DNA of 64,000 bases from Actinomadura coerulea (GTDB lineage: Bacteria; Actinomycetota; Actinomycetes; Streptosporangiales; Streptosporangiaceae), in contig NZ_JACHMQ010000001.1 in NCBI RefSeq assembly GCF_014208105.1, positions 2,542,001-2,606,000 on the forward strand. Direction: 5' to 3'. Every line of letters starts with the position of its first letter. Within the stretch, counting starts at the first letter, position 1. The notes beneath the pieces were generated by a model that was not told the DNA's origin, did no database searches, and was given only the letters and a program-made list of their open reading frames with translations. Positions 26,938 to 35,439 of the stretch are shown in pieces. Position numbers and translations under genes: made by a program.

Positions 26938-27846
26938 TCACAGCAGTTCCACCGCGGCGTCGACGGCCGCGGCGACATCGCCATCCGGCGGATACAGCAG
27001 GGACCGGCCCACCACCAGACCCCGCACGGTCGGCAGCCGCAGGGCACGGCGCCAGCCCTCCCGCGCGGCGACGGGATCGGCGGCCACCTCCCCGCCCAGC
27101 AGCAGCGCGGGCAGCGTGGACGCGGCCATCACCCGCTCCATGTCCGCCACCACCGGCACCTTCAGCCACGTGTACGCCGACGTCGTCCCCAACCCCGACG
27201 CGATCGCGACCGCACGCGTCATCGCCTCCGGCGACAGGTCATTGCGGACCCGCCCGTCCACCCGCCGGGAGATGAACGGCTCCACCATCGCCATCAGCCC
27301 ATGCCCGGCCAGCTCCGACACCGCCCGAGCGCACGCCTCCAACGTGCGCACAGTCGCCGGGTCGTCATCGTCCACCCGAACCAGCATCTTGCCGCCGTCC
27401 AGTCCCGACGCCGCGATCGCATCCGCGCTGTAGGCGGTGAAGCGGTCATCGATCTCAAACGCCGAACCCATCAGGCCGCCCCGGTTCATCGAACCGATCA
27501 CGACCTTGCCCTCCAGCACGCCCAGCAGCAGCAGATCCTCGATCACATCCGCCGTACCCATCACGCCGTCCACACCCGGCCGCTCCAAGGCGACGCACAA
27601 CCGGTCCAGCAGCTCACCCCGATCGCCCATCGCCAGTGGATCGCCACCGGCCGCCAGGGCGCCACGCGCCGGGTGATCGGCGGCCAGCAGCATCAACCGC
27701 CCCGACTCCCCGACCAGCGAGTCCTGCCTGGTCCTGCGCTCCGCCGCCTCGGCGATCGCCTCCGGACGCATCACCCGCGTCTCGGTCAGCCCCGCGATCC
27801 TCTCCGCCCGCGCGTCGGCGGGCGGCACCGGAATGTCGAGCGTCAT
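26938..27846 (-). CDS. Class I aldolase of the DeoC/LacD family (Cgl0158-like)
   Basis: A 302-residue TIM-barrel protein. Recognisable parts are LMLLAADHPARGAL, GVDGVMGTADVIEDLLLLG and KVPVVADMERV with a candidate Schiff-base Lys, as in aldolases found in actinobacterial inositol operons. It probably cleaves 2-deoxy-5-keto-gluconate 6-phosphate into dihydroxyacetone phosphate and malonate semialdehyde, in place of IolJ. Its start overlaps the iolC stop (ATGA). Confidence 0.8.
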   Translation of the reverse strand: MTLDIPVPPADARAERIAGLTETRVMRPEAIAEAAERRTRQDSLVGESGRLMLLAADHPARGALAAGGDPLAMGDRGELLDRLCVALERPGVDGVMGTADVIEDLLLLGVLEGKVVIGSMNRGGLMGSAFEIDDRFTAYSADAIAASGLDGGKMLVRVDDDDPATVRTLEACARAVSELAGHGLMAMVEPFISRRVDGRVRNDLSPEAMTRAVAIASGLGTTSAYTWLKVPVVADMERVMAASTLPALLLGGEVAADPVAAREGWRRALRLPTVRGLVVGRSLLYPPDGDVAAAVDAAVELL

Positions 27847-28802
27847 GCGGCCACCTGCTCAGCCAGTGCCAGTACCTCGTCCGTCGCGGGCATCGCCGCG
27901 GAGCACGCCAGCCGGGACGCGACGATCGCGCCGGCCGCGTTGGCGAAGCCCAGGACGCGCGGCAGGTCCCAGCCGGACAGCAGCCCGTGGCAGAGGGCAC
28001 CGCCGAACGCGTCGCCCGCGCCGAGGCCGTTGACGACCTCGACCGGCACCGGCGGCGCCTCGGCGGTCCGCCCCTCGGCGTCGACGGCGAGGACGCCGTC
28101 CGGTCCGCGCTTCACGACGGCGAGCCGGACGCCCCGGTCGAGGAGCGCGCGGGCGGCCAGGAGAGGGTCGCCCTCCCCCACGGCCACCTCGCATTCGGCG
28201 ATGTTGCCGACCGCGACGGTGGCGTGTTCGAGGGCCTCGCCCGCCCAGCGCCGCGCCTCCTCCCGCGACTCCCAGAACATGGGCCGGTGGTCGAGGTCGA
28301 GGACGGTGAGAGCGGACCGGCGGCGGGCGCCGAGCGCCGCGAGCGTCGCCGTCCGGGACGGTTCGGCGCACAGCCCCGTCATCGTGACCCACAGCACCCC
28401 GGCGCCCTCGATCGCGGACCGGTCGAGCTCGTCCGCGCGGATCTCCAGGTCGGGCGCCTTCGGGAAGCGGTAGAAGTACAGCGGGAAGTCGTCGGGCGGG
28501 AACAGCTCGCAGAAGGTCACCGGCGTCGGCAGGCCGGGGACGTCGGCGACGTACCGGTCGTCGACGCCGTACTCGGCGAGCGCGCGGCGGACGAAGCGGC
28601 CGAACGGGTCGGCGCCGGTCCGGGTGACCACGGCGGCGCGGCGGCCGTGCCGGGCGGCGGCGACCGCGACGTTGGTGGCGCTTCCGCCGAGGAACCGCGC
28701 GAACGTCTCGACCTCCTCCAGCCCGACACCGGAGGCCAGCGGGTAGAGGTCGACGCCGACGCGGCCCATGGTGATGACGTCGAAGGACGCGGCGCCGCTC
28801 AT
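27843..28802 (-). CDS. iolC: 5-dehydro-2-deoxygluconokinase
   Basis: A 319-residue PfkB/ribokinase-family sugar kinase. FLGGSATNVAVAAARHG is the N-terminal PfkB signature. The C-terminal signature VVNGLGAGDAFGGALCHGLL contains the catalytic Asp and anion-hole glycines. It phosphorylates 2-deoxy-5-keto-gluconate in inositol breakdown. The frame is open to 29645, but MSGAASFDVITMGRVGVDLYP at 28802 is the natural start and overlaps the iolE stop by 4 bp. Confidence 0.93.
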   Translation of the reverse strand: MSGAASFDVITMGRVGVDLYPLASGVGLEEVETFARFLGGSATNVAVAAARHGRRAAVVTRTGADPFGRFVRRALAEYGVDDRYVADVPGLPTPVTFCELFPPDDFPLYFYRFPKAPDLEIRADELDRSAIEGAGVLWVTMTGLCAEPSRTATLAALGARRRSALTVLDLDHRPMFWESREEARRWAGEALEHATVAVGNIAECEVAVGEGDPLLAARALLDRGVRLAVVKRGPDGVLAVDAEGRTAEAPPVPVEVVNGLGAGDAFGGALCHGLLSGWDLPRVLGFANAAGAIVASRLACSAAMPATDEVLALAEQVAA

Positions 28803-29680
28803 GAGCCGATCCCGGTGAGGTACTCGACGCAGGCGCGGACGTCGGCCAGCGGACCGGCGCCGGGGTCGGGTTCGCGGTCGAGGACGGTGTCCTGCTCCAG
28901 GACGTACCAGCCGTCGTACCCGGCGCCTTCGAGGGAACCGACGATCGCGGCGATGTCGACGTCCCCCGCGCCGAGGGAGCGGTAGAGGCCCGCGCGGACG
29001 GCCTCGGTGTAGGGCGTCCGGCCCTGCCGGACGCTCTCGGCGAGCTCGGCGTCGACGTCCTTCAGGTGGACGTGCGCGATCCGCCCGGCGGCGTCCGCCG
29101 CCAGCTCGACCGGGTCGGTGCCGCCGATCAGCAGGTGGCCGGTGTCCAGGCACAGGGGCACCCCCGACCCGTCGAGGACGCGCCGCACCTCGTTGGATCG
29201 TTCCACCATGGTCCCGACATGCGGGTGGAGCACGGCCCGCACGCCGGCCTCCGCGGCCAGCGAGGCGATCCGGTCGAGATTGGTCAGCAGCGCCGTCCAC
29301 CCGGCCGCGCCGAGCGAGGGACGCTCGTCGTAGCCCTCCAGCCCGTGCACGGCGGCCAGCACCAGCGTCAGTTCCGACTTGGAGCGTTCCACCCCAAAGC
29401 CGGCCAGGACCCGCCGCACCTCGGGCAGCGGGTCGCGGTCCGGGTCGTGCAGCACGACGGGCGCGAAGCCGCCCACCGCGCGGAGTCCGTACTCGGCCAG
29501 CAGGGCGGCGCGCTCCCCGGCCCCGGCCGGCAGGAAGCCGTCCGGCCCGAACTCCGTGGCGGCCAGCCCGAGGCCGCGCATCTCCCCCAGCACCCGTCCG
29601 GGGTCCATCTGGTGCCCCCAGCCGGGCACCTCGCACACCCCCCACGAGATCGGGGCTCCCGCGACGCGGTCGTTGATCAT
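28799..29680 (-). CDS. iolE: Inosose dehydratase-like TIM-barrel protein (IolE family)
   Basis: A 293-residue xylose-isomerase-like TIM barrel. The N-terminus AGAPISWGVCEVPGWGHQM is the IolE hallmark. Metal ligands are suggested by HPHVGTMVE, LDTGHLLIGG and VHLKDVD. IolE dehydrates 2-keto-myo-inositol. The Met at 29680 is preferred because the family signature begins close after it; an upstream ATG at 29725 adds 15 unrelated residues. First gene of the leftward inositol operon, divergent from the GntR/UTRA regulator. No iolB or iolG is in this operon. Confidence 0.88.
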   Translation of the reverse strand: MINDRVAGAPISWGVCEVPGWGHQMDPGRVLGEMRGLGLAATEFGPDGFLPAGAGERAALLAEYGLRAVGGFAPVVLHDPDRDPLPEVRRVLAGFGVERSKSELTLVLAAVHGLEGYDERPSLGAAGWTALLTNLDRIASLAAEAGVRAVLHPHVGTMVERSNEVRRVLDGSGVPLCLDTGHLLIGGTDPVELAADAAGRIAHVHLKDVDAELAESVRQGRTPYTEAVRAGLYRSLGAGDVDIAAIVGSLEGAGYDGWYVLEQDTVLDREPDPGAGPLADVRACVEYLTGIGS

Positions 29681-29760
29681 CGGCTCACCATCTCCCTGGG
29701 ACGGGCCCGGCTCCGTACTCGGCATCGGCCTCGCCGAGTCTGCTGAAGGCCGGGAAGGTA

Positions 29761-29781
29761 TGTCAATAGTTTGTTATGACA
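29761..29781. promoter_or_regulatory. Candidate operator between iolE and the GntR/UTRA regulator
   Basis: TGTCA-N11-TGACA inverted repeat inside an AT-rich stretch (29759-29800) that stands out from the GC-rich surroundings. The minus strand reads TTGACA here, a consensus -35 box for the inositol operon, so a bound regulator would block it. The regulator gene starts 64 bp away. Confidence 0.55.
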
Positions 29782-29844
29782 TTATGAGGTAATAAGCTAA
29801 AGGACGGCGGCGGGTACGATCGTCCCGACGAGAGGAGGCGCCGG

Positions 29845-30582
29845 GTGTACCGACCGCGCGTGACCGTGGACCGCAGTAGCCCCGTCCCGCTGTACTACCA
29901 GCTCGCACAGCAGCTGGAGGCGGCGATACGGGAGGGCGAGCTGTCCCCGGGCACCCGCCTGGAGAACGAGGTCGAGCTGGCCGACCGGTGCGGGCTGTCG
30001 CGCCCGACCGTCCGGCAGGCGATCCAGCACCTGGTGGACCGGGGACTGCTGGTGCGCAAGCGCGGCGTCGGCACCCAGGTGGTCCAGTCGGAGATCCGCC
30101 GCCCGATCGAGCTCACCAGCCTGCACGACGACCTCGCGGCGGCGGGGCGCGAGCCGCGCACCGAGGTCCTGGAGCTCGGGCCCGTCCCCGCCGAGGACCA
30201 GGTGGCCAAGGAGCTCGGCGTCACGCCCGGCACCGAGGTCACGAGGATGCGCCGCATCCGGTTCACCGGCGACGAGCCGCTCGCCCTGCTCACCAACTAC
30301 CTGCCGCCCGACCTGCTCAGGATCAGCGAGGCCGACCTCGTCGAGCACGGCCTGTACGAGCTGCTGCGCGCGACGGGCATCAACCTGCGCATCGCGAACC
30401 AGACGATCGGCGCCCGCGGCGCGACGGCGGCCGAGGCCCGGCTGCTGGACGAGCGGCGCGGCGTCCCGCTGCTGACCATGACCCGCACCGCCTACGACGA
30501 CAAGGGCGGCGCGATCGAGTACGGCTGCCACGTCTACCGCGCCGACCGGTACTCCTTCGCCCTGACCCTCGTCGAGCGCTAG
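29845..30582 (+). CDS. GntR-family regulator, HutC/UTRA type
   Basis: A 245-residue regulator with an N-terminal winged helix (YYQLAQQLEAAIREGEL, ELADRCGLSRPTVRQAIQHL, VRKRGVGTQV) and a C-terminal UTRA ligand-binding domain of chorismate-lyase fold (about 85-240). It starts at GTG 29845 behind GAGGAGG. Facing the inositol operon across a 164-bp gap with a dyad operator, it is the probable inositol-responsive repressor, analogous in role to IolR. Followed by a strong terminator. Confidence 0.9.
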   Translation: MYRPRVTVDRSSPVPLYYQLAQQLEAAIREGELSPGTRLENEVELADRCGLSRPTVRQAIQHLVDRGLLVRKRGVGTQVVQSEIRRPIELTSLHDDLAAAGREPRTEVLELGPVPAEDQVAKELGVTPGTEVTRMRRIRFTGDEPLALLTNYLPPDLLRISEADLVEHGLYELLRATGINLRIANQTIGARGATAAEARLLDERRGVPLLTMTRTAYDDKGGAIEYGCHVYRADRYSFALTLVER

Positions 30583-30607
30583 CCGCCCGGCCCCGGGGCC
30601 GGGCGGC
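30582..30607 (+). terminator. Terminator after the GntR/UTRA gene
   Basis: A perfect 26-bp GC palindrome (13-bp arms, GCCGCCCGGCCCC and its complement) begins at the stop codon. It should separate this gene from the phytase promoter. Confidence 0.75.
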
Positions 30608-30634
30608 GAACGCCCGGGGAAATCCTCGTGATCA

Positions 30635-30677
30635 ATTAGAGCGCTCTATTGAATTAGAGCGCTCTAATGCTTACGGT
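30635..30677 (+). promoter_or_regulatory. Phytase promoter with double LacI-type operator
   Basis: Operator 1 is ATTAGAGCGCTCTATT (30635-30650). Operator 2 is the perfect 16-bp palindrome ATTAGAGCGCTCTAAT (30653-30668). Centres are 18 bp apart. The promoter is TTGAAT (30649-30654), a 17-bp spacer, then TACGGT (30672-30677), so operator 2 fills the spacer and operator 1 touches the -35. The central CG and arrangement fit LacI-family operators; the LacI gene at 32144 is the obvious candidate regulator. Confidence 0.75.
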
Positions 30678-30709
30678 TCAGGCATCCCCCACGCATCAGG
30701 AGGAACCCG

Positions 30710-32062
30710 ATGCAGTTGCGACCCACCCCCCAGGGCGTCCGCCTGGCGGCCGCGGCGACGACCGCCGCGCTCGCCGCGGCCTTCCTGTCGGCCGCCCCCG
30801 CGGCCGCCGACGGCGACGAGCTCGCCCAGGTCCGCGCCGCGCTGGAGACGCCCGCGAACCTCGACGACGACGCGGGCGGCAACGCCAACGCCGACGACCC
30901 GGCCATCTGGAGCCACCCGGACGACCGCGACGGCGACCTGATCGTCGCGACCCTGAAGAAGGGCGGCCTCGCGGTGTACGACACCGCCGGCCGGGAGATC
31001 CAGCGGCTCGCCGCCCCCACCCCGCCCCGGCCCGGCGACGAGGCCGGACGCTTCAACAACGTCGACCTGATCTACGGCTTCCAGCTCGGCCGCCGCAAGG
31101 TCGACCTGGCCGTCGTGTCCGACCGCGGCCGCGACACCGTCCGCACCTACGCGATCGACCCGGCGAAGGCCGAGGACCACCGGGCCCCGCTCACCGACGT
31201 CACCGACCCCGCGGCCCCGCCCGTCTTCTCGTCCTCGCTCGACGAGATCAACGAGCAGGCGACGGCGTACGGGCTGGCGTCCTGGAAGGATGCCCGCGGC
31301 ACCTCCTACGTCGCGCTCAGCCGCCGGCACACCTCCCGGATCGGCACCGTCCGGCTGGAGGCCACCGCCGCGGGCACCGTCACCTACCGGCACGTCCGCG
31401 ACGTCGACCTGCCCACCTCGTTCGCCCTGCCGGGCGGCGGCACCTGGGCGCCCTGCGAGGACCCCGGCGAGGGACCGCAGGTCGAGGGCATGGTCGCCGA
31501 CCCCGAGAACGGGGTGCTCTTCGCCGCCCAGGAGGACGTCGGCATCTGGCGCATCCCGCTGGGCAGCGGTACGCCGCAGCTCGTCGACAAGGTCAGGGAG
31601 TACGGCGTGCCCGCCGCCTACGACCCCGAGACAGAGGAGTGCGCTCCGAGCGGACCCGACCCCGGTGTCGGAGGCAGGCACCTCACCGCCGACGCCGAGG
31701 GCCTGTCCATCTACCGGCAGGACGACGGCGAGGGCTACCTGCTCGCCTCCAGCCAGGGCGACAACACCTTCGTGGTCTACGACCGCGAGAACCCGGCCCA
31801 GTACCTCGGCCACTTCCGCGTCGCCCCCGGCACCACGGTCGACGGCTCGGAGGTCTGCGACGGGGCGATGGTGACCAGCGCCCCCATCGGCGGATTCGAG
31901 AACGGCCTCCTCGTCGTCCACGACGGCGTCAACACCCCCACCGTCACGGACGGCAACGGCGAGGTCCGGGAGAACACCAACTTCAAGCTCGTCGACTGGG
32001 AGGATGTGGCGGACCCGCTCGACCTGGACGTCACGCCCGGCGACTGGGACCCGCGCGACTAG
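30710..32062 (+). CDS. Secreted beta-propeller phytase
   Basis: A 450-residue exported phytase. It has a signal peptide (VRLAAAATTAALAAAFLSAAPAAA, with cleavage near residue 33), then beta-propeller phytase blocks: NANADDPAIWSHP, FNNVDLIYGFQL, DEINEQATAYGL, ADAEGLSIYRQDDGEGYLLA and NFKLVDWEDVA. Many acidic residues are expected calcium ligands. It releases phosphate from myo-inositol hexakisphosphate outside the cell. The ribosome site AGGAGGAACCCG precedes ATG 30710. Expression should be controlled at the double LacI operator. Confidence 0.93.
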   Translation: MQLRPTPQGVRLAAAATTAALAAAFLSAAPAAADGDELAQVRAALETPANLDDDAGGNANADDPAIWSHPDDRDGDLIVATLKKGGLAVYDTAGREIQRLAAPTPPRPGDEAGRFNNVDLIYGFQLGRRKVDLAVVSDRGRDTVRTYAIDPAKAEDHRAPLTDVTDPAAPPVFSSSLDEINEQATAYGLASWKDARGTSYVALSRRHTSRIGTVRLEATAAGTVTYRHVRDVDLPTSFALPGGGTWAPCEDPGEGPQVEGMVADPENGVLFAAQEDVGIWRIPLGSGTPQLVDKVREYGVPAAYDPETEECAPSGPDPGVGGRHLTADAEGLSIYRQDDGEGYLLASSQGDNTFVVYDRENPAQYLGHFRVAPGTTVDGSEVCDGAMVTSAPIGGFENGLLVVHDGVNTPTVTDGNGEVRENTNFKLVDWEDVADPLDLDVTPGDWDPRD

Positions 32063-32090
32063 CGACCACAGCACGGACCGCACCGACGCC

Positions 32091-32120
32091 AGTCGCCGCC
32101 ATGCCCCCATGGCGGCGACT
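32091..32120 (+). terminator. Terminator after phytase
   Basis: A 13-bp perfect stem (AGTCGCCGCCATG and complement) with a CCCC loop, 29 bp after the stop. It would limit read-through into the LacI gene 24 bp downstream. Confidence 0.75.
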
Positions 32121-32143
32121 CGCCGTACCCGGGAGAACACCGC

Positions 32144-33064
32144 ATGACCCACCCGACCCTGGAGGACGTGGCCGCGCGAGCCGGAGTGTCGCGCGCGCTC
32201 GTGTCGCTGGTGATGCGCGGCTCCCCCAAGGTCGGCAAGGAGCGCCGCGAGGCGGTGCTCCGGGCGGCCCGGGAGCTCGGCTACCGGCCCAACATGATGG
32301 CGCGGGGCCTCGCGGCCGGCCGGACGGGCATGATCGGCGTCCTCCTCTCCGACCTCCACGACCCCTGGTCCGGCGCGGTCTACGACGGGCTCGCCGACGA
32401 GGCCGCCCGGCGCGGCGTCCGGCTCCTGCTGGCCACCGGGCGCGGCGGCCCGGCGCGCGAGCGGGCCGCCCTGGACGACCTGCTCGACCTGCGTCCGGAC
32501 GGTGTCGTCCTGGCCGGGCCGAGGCTGGCCGCCGCCGACATCGAGCGCGCCGCCGCCGGATGCGCCGTGTCCGTGGTCGGGCGCTCCGTGCGCTCCGACC
32601 GCGTCGACTGCGTGACCGGCGACGGGGCCGCGGCCGTCGAGCGGGCGCTCGGGCACCTGGCGGACCTCGGCCACCACCGCGTCGCCTGCCTCGACCTCGG
32701 GCCCCGCCCCTCGCCCCTGCGCCGCGCGTGCCCGCCCGGGTCCGTCGCCGCCCATCCGGACGAGCTGTGGCGGCGGCCCGAACCGCCGGCGGCCGTCCTC
32801 GCGCTCGGCGACGCGACGGGCACCGCCGCGCTCACCGCGCTGCTGCGCGCCGGGAGGCGCGTGCCGGACGACGTCTCGCTGATCGTCCACGGCGACCCGC
32901 CGGGGGCGCGGGCCGCGGGGGTGACGACCGTCGCCTCGCCGCCCGCGGAGATGGGCCGCGAGGCCGCGGCGCTCCTGCTGGACCGGATCGGGGACGGCGC
33001 GCCGGCGGCGACCCGGCGCGTCACCGTCCCGCCCGTCCTCGACGAGCGCGGCACCACCCGGTAG
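32144..33064 (+). CDS. LacI-family transcriptional regulator
   Basis: A 306-residue regulator. The N-terminal HTH is TLEDVAARAGVSRALVSLVM with hinge helix ELGYRPNMMARGLAAGRT. The periplasmic-binding-protein-like effector domain follows (IGVLLSDLHDPWSGAVYDGL). At 306 residues it is 25-35 shorter than usual, with a compressed segment around residues 180-205. It sits just after the phytase and probably acts on the palindromes at 30635-30668. The inducer may be an inositol or inositol-phosphate species; inferred from neighbours only. Confidence 0.9.
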   Translation: MTHPTLEDVAARAGVSRALVSLVMRGSPKVGKERREAVLRAARELGYRPNMMARGLAAGRTGMIGVLLSDLHDPWSGAVYDGLADEAARRGVRLLLATGRGGPARERAALDDLLDLRPDGVVLAGPRLAAADIERAAAGCAVSVVGRSVRSDRVDCVTGDGAAAVERALGHLADLGHHRVACLDLGPRPSPLRRACPPGSVAAHPDELWRRPEPPAAVLALGDATGTAALTALLRAGRRVPDDVSLIVHGDPPGARAAGVTTVASPPAEMGREAAALLLDRIGDGAPAATRRVTVPPVLDERGTTR

Positions 33065-33311
33065 CCCGGCCCCGGAAGCGGCCCTCGACGGGCGTGCCCT
33101 CCCGGCTCCGGCCGATCGCGCGGCACGCCCTTCAGCCATGCCCGCGGCACGGCTGATCCGCCCTGCCCGCGGCACGCGGATCCGTCGTGCCGCCCCTCGC
33201 GCGCCGCTTCTGGCCGGAGGCGGCCGATCGTGGCCGGGTCGCGCCCCGCCGTTCCCGCAGCTCCGCCCGCCCCTCGGCCGGCGCGAGGAAGACTCCAGTC
33301 CAAGTAAGAAC
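33065..33311. other. Gap after the LacI gene
   Basis: No gene seen. It holds two direct copies of TGCCCGCGGCACG at 33139-33151 and 33164-33176 and short GC dyads that may act as terminators of the LacI gene. Confidence 0.4.
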
Positions 33312-33362
33312 GTCAAGATGTAAGTACAAAGTCTTGACTGCCGTTCGGGCTCGGGCTACAAA
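33312..33362 (+). promoter_or_regulatory. Promoter and inverted repeat before the phosphate/transport operon
   Basis: TTGACT (33334-33339), a 17-bp spacer and TACAAA (33357-33362) form a near-consensus sigma-70-type promoter. A perfect inverted repeat GTCAAGA-N13-TCTTGAC (33312-33338) overlaps the -35 box, so a regulator here would compete with or contact RNA polymerase. The leader to ATG 33467 is about 95 bases. Confidence 0.65.
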
Positions 33363-33466
33363 TGTGCCGCAAGCCACACGAAGATGACGAGCAGATGAAC
33401 AACCGGTGTCCGCCGCCGGTCCATCAGATGAACTCGCCATCCGATCGGACAGCCATGGGAGGCACC

Positions 33467-34462
33467 ATGCGGGTCGGACTGTTGGGCGCGGGGCGGATCG
33501 GGGCGTCGCACGCCCGGTTCCTGGGCGGCCATCCCCAGGTCGACACCCTGCTGATCGGAGACGCCGACGTCCGCCGCGCCGCGGCGCTGGCGGGGCCGAT
33601 CGGCGCCCGGGCCGGGGACCCGGAGACCGTGCTCGCCGCCGGGCTCGACGCGGTCGTCATCGCCACGCCGACGTCCACGCACGCCGAGCTGCTCGTCCGC
33701 GCCTGCGACGCGGGCGTCCCGGTGTTCTGCGAGAAGCCGGTCGCCCCCGACCTGCGCACGACGCTGGAGGTCCGCGACCGGGCCGCCAAGACGGGCGTGC
33801 CCGTGCACGTGGGCTTCCAGCGCCGGTTCGACGCGGGATACTCGGCGGCGCGGCAGGCCGTCCTCGACGGACGTATTGGAGCGCTCCACCGCGTCCACCT
33901 GGTCACCGCCGACCCGGCGCCGCCGCCGGCCGAGTACGTCCGCTCGTCCGGCGGCATCTTCCGCGACTGCCACATCCACGACTTCGACATCCTGCGCTGG
34001 GTCACCGGGCGGGAGGTCGACTCGGTCACCGCCGTCGGCGCCAACCGGGGCGACGCCTACTTCTCGGCCGCCGGGGACGTGGACACCAGCGCCGCCGTCC
34101 TGGTCATGGACGACGGGACGCTCGCCACGCTGCAGGGCTCGCGGTACAACGGCGCCGGGTACGACGTGCGCATGGAGCTGTCGGGCACCGCCGGCACCTG
34201 GGTGGTCGGGCTCGACGAGCGCGCCCCGCTCCGGTCGGCCGAGCCCGGCGTGGACTGGCCTCCCGGCGATCCGTGGACGGACTTCCAGGAACGCTTCGAG
34301 CCCGCGTACGCGAACGAGATTGGAACGTTCCTGGAAATGGCCAGGGGCCGCACCGGCAGCCCCTGCACCATCGACGACGCGCTGGAGGCGTTCCTCGTCG
34401 CCGAGGCCGCCACGCTCTCGCTGCGCGAGGGCCGCCGCGTCCCGCTCGCGGAGATCCGATGA
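33467..34462 (+). CDS. Gfo/Idh/MocA-family dehydrogenase (inositol 2-dehydrogenase-like)
   Basis: A 331-residue NAD(P)-dependent oxidoreductase. The Rossmann start is VGLLGAGRIGASHARFL, then the family EKP motif (PVFCEKPVAPDL) and the catalytic block IFRDCHIHDFDILRW with Asp and His. This is the layout of myo-inositol 2-dehydrogenase (IolG) and relatives. It may supply the IolG step missing from the leftward inositol operon; substrate is inferred. I chose ATG 33467 behind GGGAGG; frame upstream to 33362 is open but has no matching N-terminus. It overlaps the PiT gene by 4 bp. Confidence 0.85.
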   Translation: MRVGLLGAGRIGASHARFLGGHPQVDTLLIGDADVRRAAALAGPIGARAGDPETVLAAGLDAVVIATPTSTHAELLVRACDAGVPVFCEKPVAPDLRTTLEVRDRAAKTGVPVHVGFQRRFDAGYSAARQAVLDGRIGALHRVHLVTADPAPPPAEYVRSSGGIFRDCHIHDFDILRWVTGREVDSVTAVGANRGDAYFSAAGDVDTSAAVLVMDDGTLATLQGSRYNGAGYDVRMELSGTAGTWVVGLDERAPLRSAEPGVDWPPGDPWTDFQERFEPAYANEIGTFLEMARGRTGSPCTIDDALEAFLVAEAATLSLREGRRVPLAEIR

Positions 34463-35439
34463 TCTGGGCGGTGGCGTTCGGCACCGTCGCGCTCGCCTTC
34501 GTCTGGGTGACCGGCGTCAACGACGGGGCGGCTCTGCTCGGCCTCAGCGGACGCTACCCCCGCTCGTCCGGGCTGCTGCTGACCGCGCTGGTGCTCGTCC
34601 CCCTCGTCCTGGTCCCGCAGGTGACGGTCACGGTCGCGCGGACGTTCACCGAGGGCCTCACCGACCTCGGCGACCGGCGCGGCGCGCTCGCCTTCCTGCT
34701 CGGCGTGACCGTCGCGCTCGCCGTCGTCGCCGGGCTCACCAGGCGCGGGCTGCCGACCAGCCTGACCCTCGCGATCGTCGGCGGCATCGGCGGCGCGGGG
34801 CTCGGCATGGGCCTGGACGTGGCCTGGGGCGGGCTCGGCCTCGTCCTGGCCGTCGGCGCCGCCGCCCCGCTGGTCGGCACGTCCGTCGGGTTCGGGCTCG
34901 GGCTCGCGTCGCGGCGCGTGCCGTCCTTCACCGGGATGCCCGGAGCCGTCCGGACCGCCCACGTCCTCGCCTACACCGCCCAGTGCGCCGCCTACGCCGC
35001 CAACGACGGGCAGAAGATGCTCGCCGTCGTCAGCGTGGCGCGGCACGTGGTGTCCACGCGGCGGCTCGGCGGGGTCGGCCCCGTCCAGCCGACCCCGCTC
35101 GTGCTCATCGCGATCGCCGTCGTCTTCTGCGCCGGCGCGCTGAGCGCCGTCAACCGGGTCGGCGAGCGGCTGGGGCGCGGGCTCGTGCTGGCCAGGCCGC
35201 TGCACGTGGTGTCCACGGAGGCGGCGGCGGCCGCGTCGGTCGCGGCCAGCTCCCTCGCGGGCGCGCCGGTCAGCATGACGCAGTCGGTCACCGCCGGGGT
35301 CGTCGGCGTCGCCGCCAGCGAGGGCGCCTCCCGGGTGCGCTGGCAGAACGTCGTCGGCATCGGCGCCGCGTGGCTGTTCACGCTGCCGTTCGCGTTCGCC
35401 GCCGGGACGCTCGGCGGCGTCGCGGTGAGGACCCTGTGA
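34459..35439 (+). CDS. PiT-family inorganic phosphate permease
   Basis: A 326-residue membrane protein with about ten hydrophobic segments. Both PiT repeats are visible: VWVTGVNDGAALLG near residue 13 and AYAANDGQKMLAV near residue 180. PiT proteins import phosphate with a cation. The neighbouring phytase and phosphatases would release its substrate. It starts inside the stop of the dehydrogenase gene (ATGA) and overlaps the DUF47 gene by 4 bp. Confidence 0.88.
   Translation: MIWAVAFGTVALAFVWVTGVNDGAALLGLSGRYPRSSGLLLTALVLVPLVLVPQVTVTVARTFTEGLTDLGDRRGALAFLLGVTVALAVVAGLTRRGLPTSLTLAIVGGIGGAGLGMGLDVAWGGLGLVLAVGAAAPLVGTSVGFGLGLASRRVPSFTGMPGAVRTAHVLAYTAQCAAYAANDGQKMLAVVSVARHVVSTRRLGGVGPVQPTPLVLIAIAVVFCAGALSAVNRVGERLGRGLVLARPLHVVSTEAAAAASVAASSLAGAPVSMTQSVTAGVVGVAASEGASRVRWQNVVGIGAAWLFTLPFAFAAGTLGGVAVRTL

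Noticed and set aside
24984..27275. A 763-codon plus-strand frame opposite iolD and the aldolase
   Set aside because: Arg/His/Pro-rich antisense shadow; the minus strand carries clear IolD and aldolase motifs.
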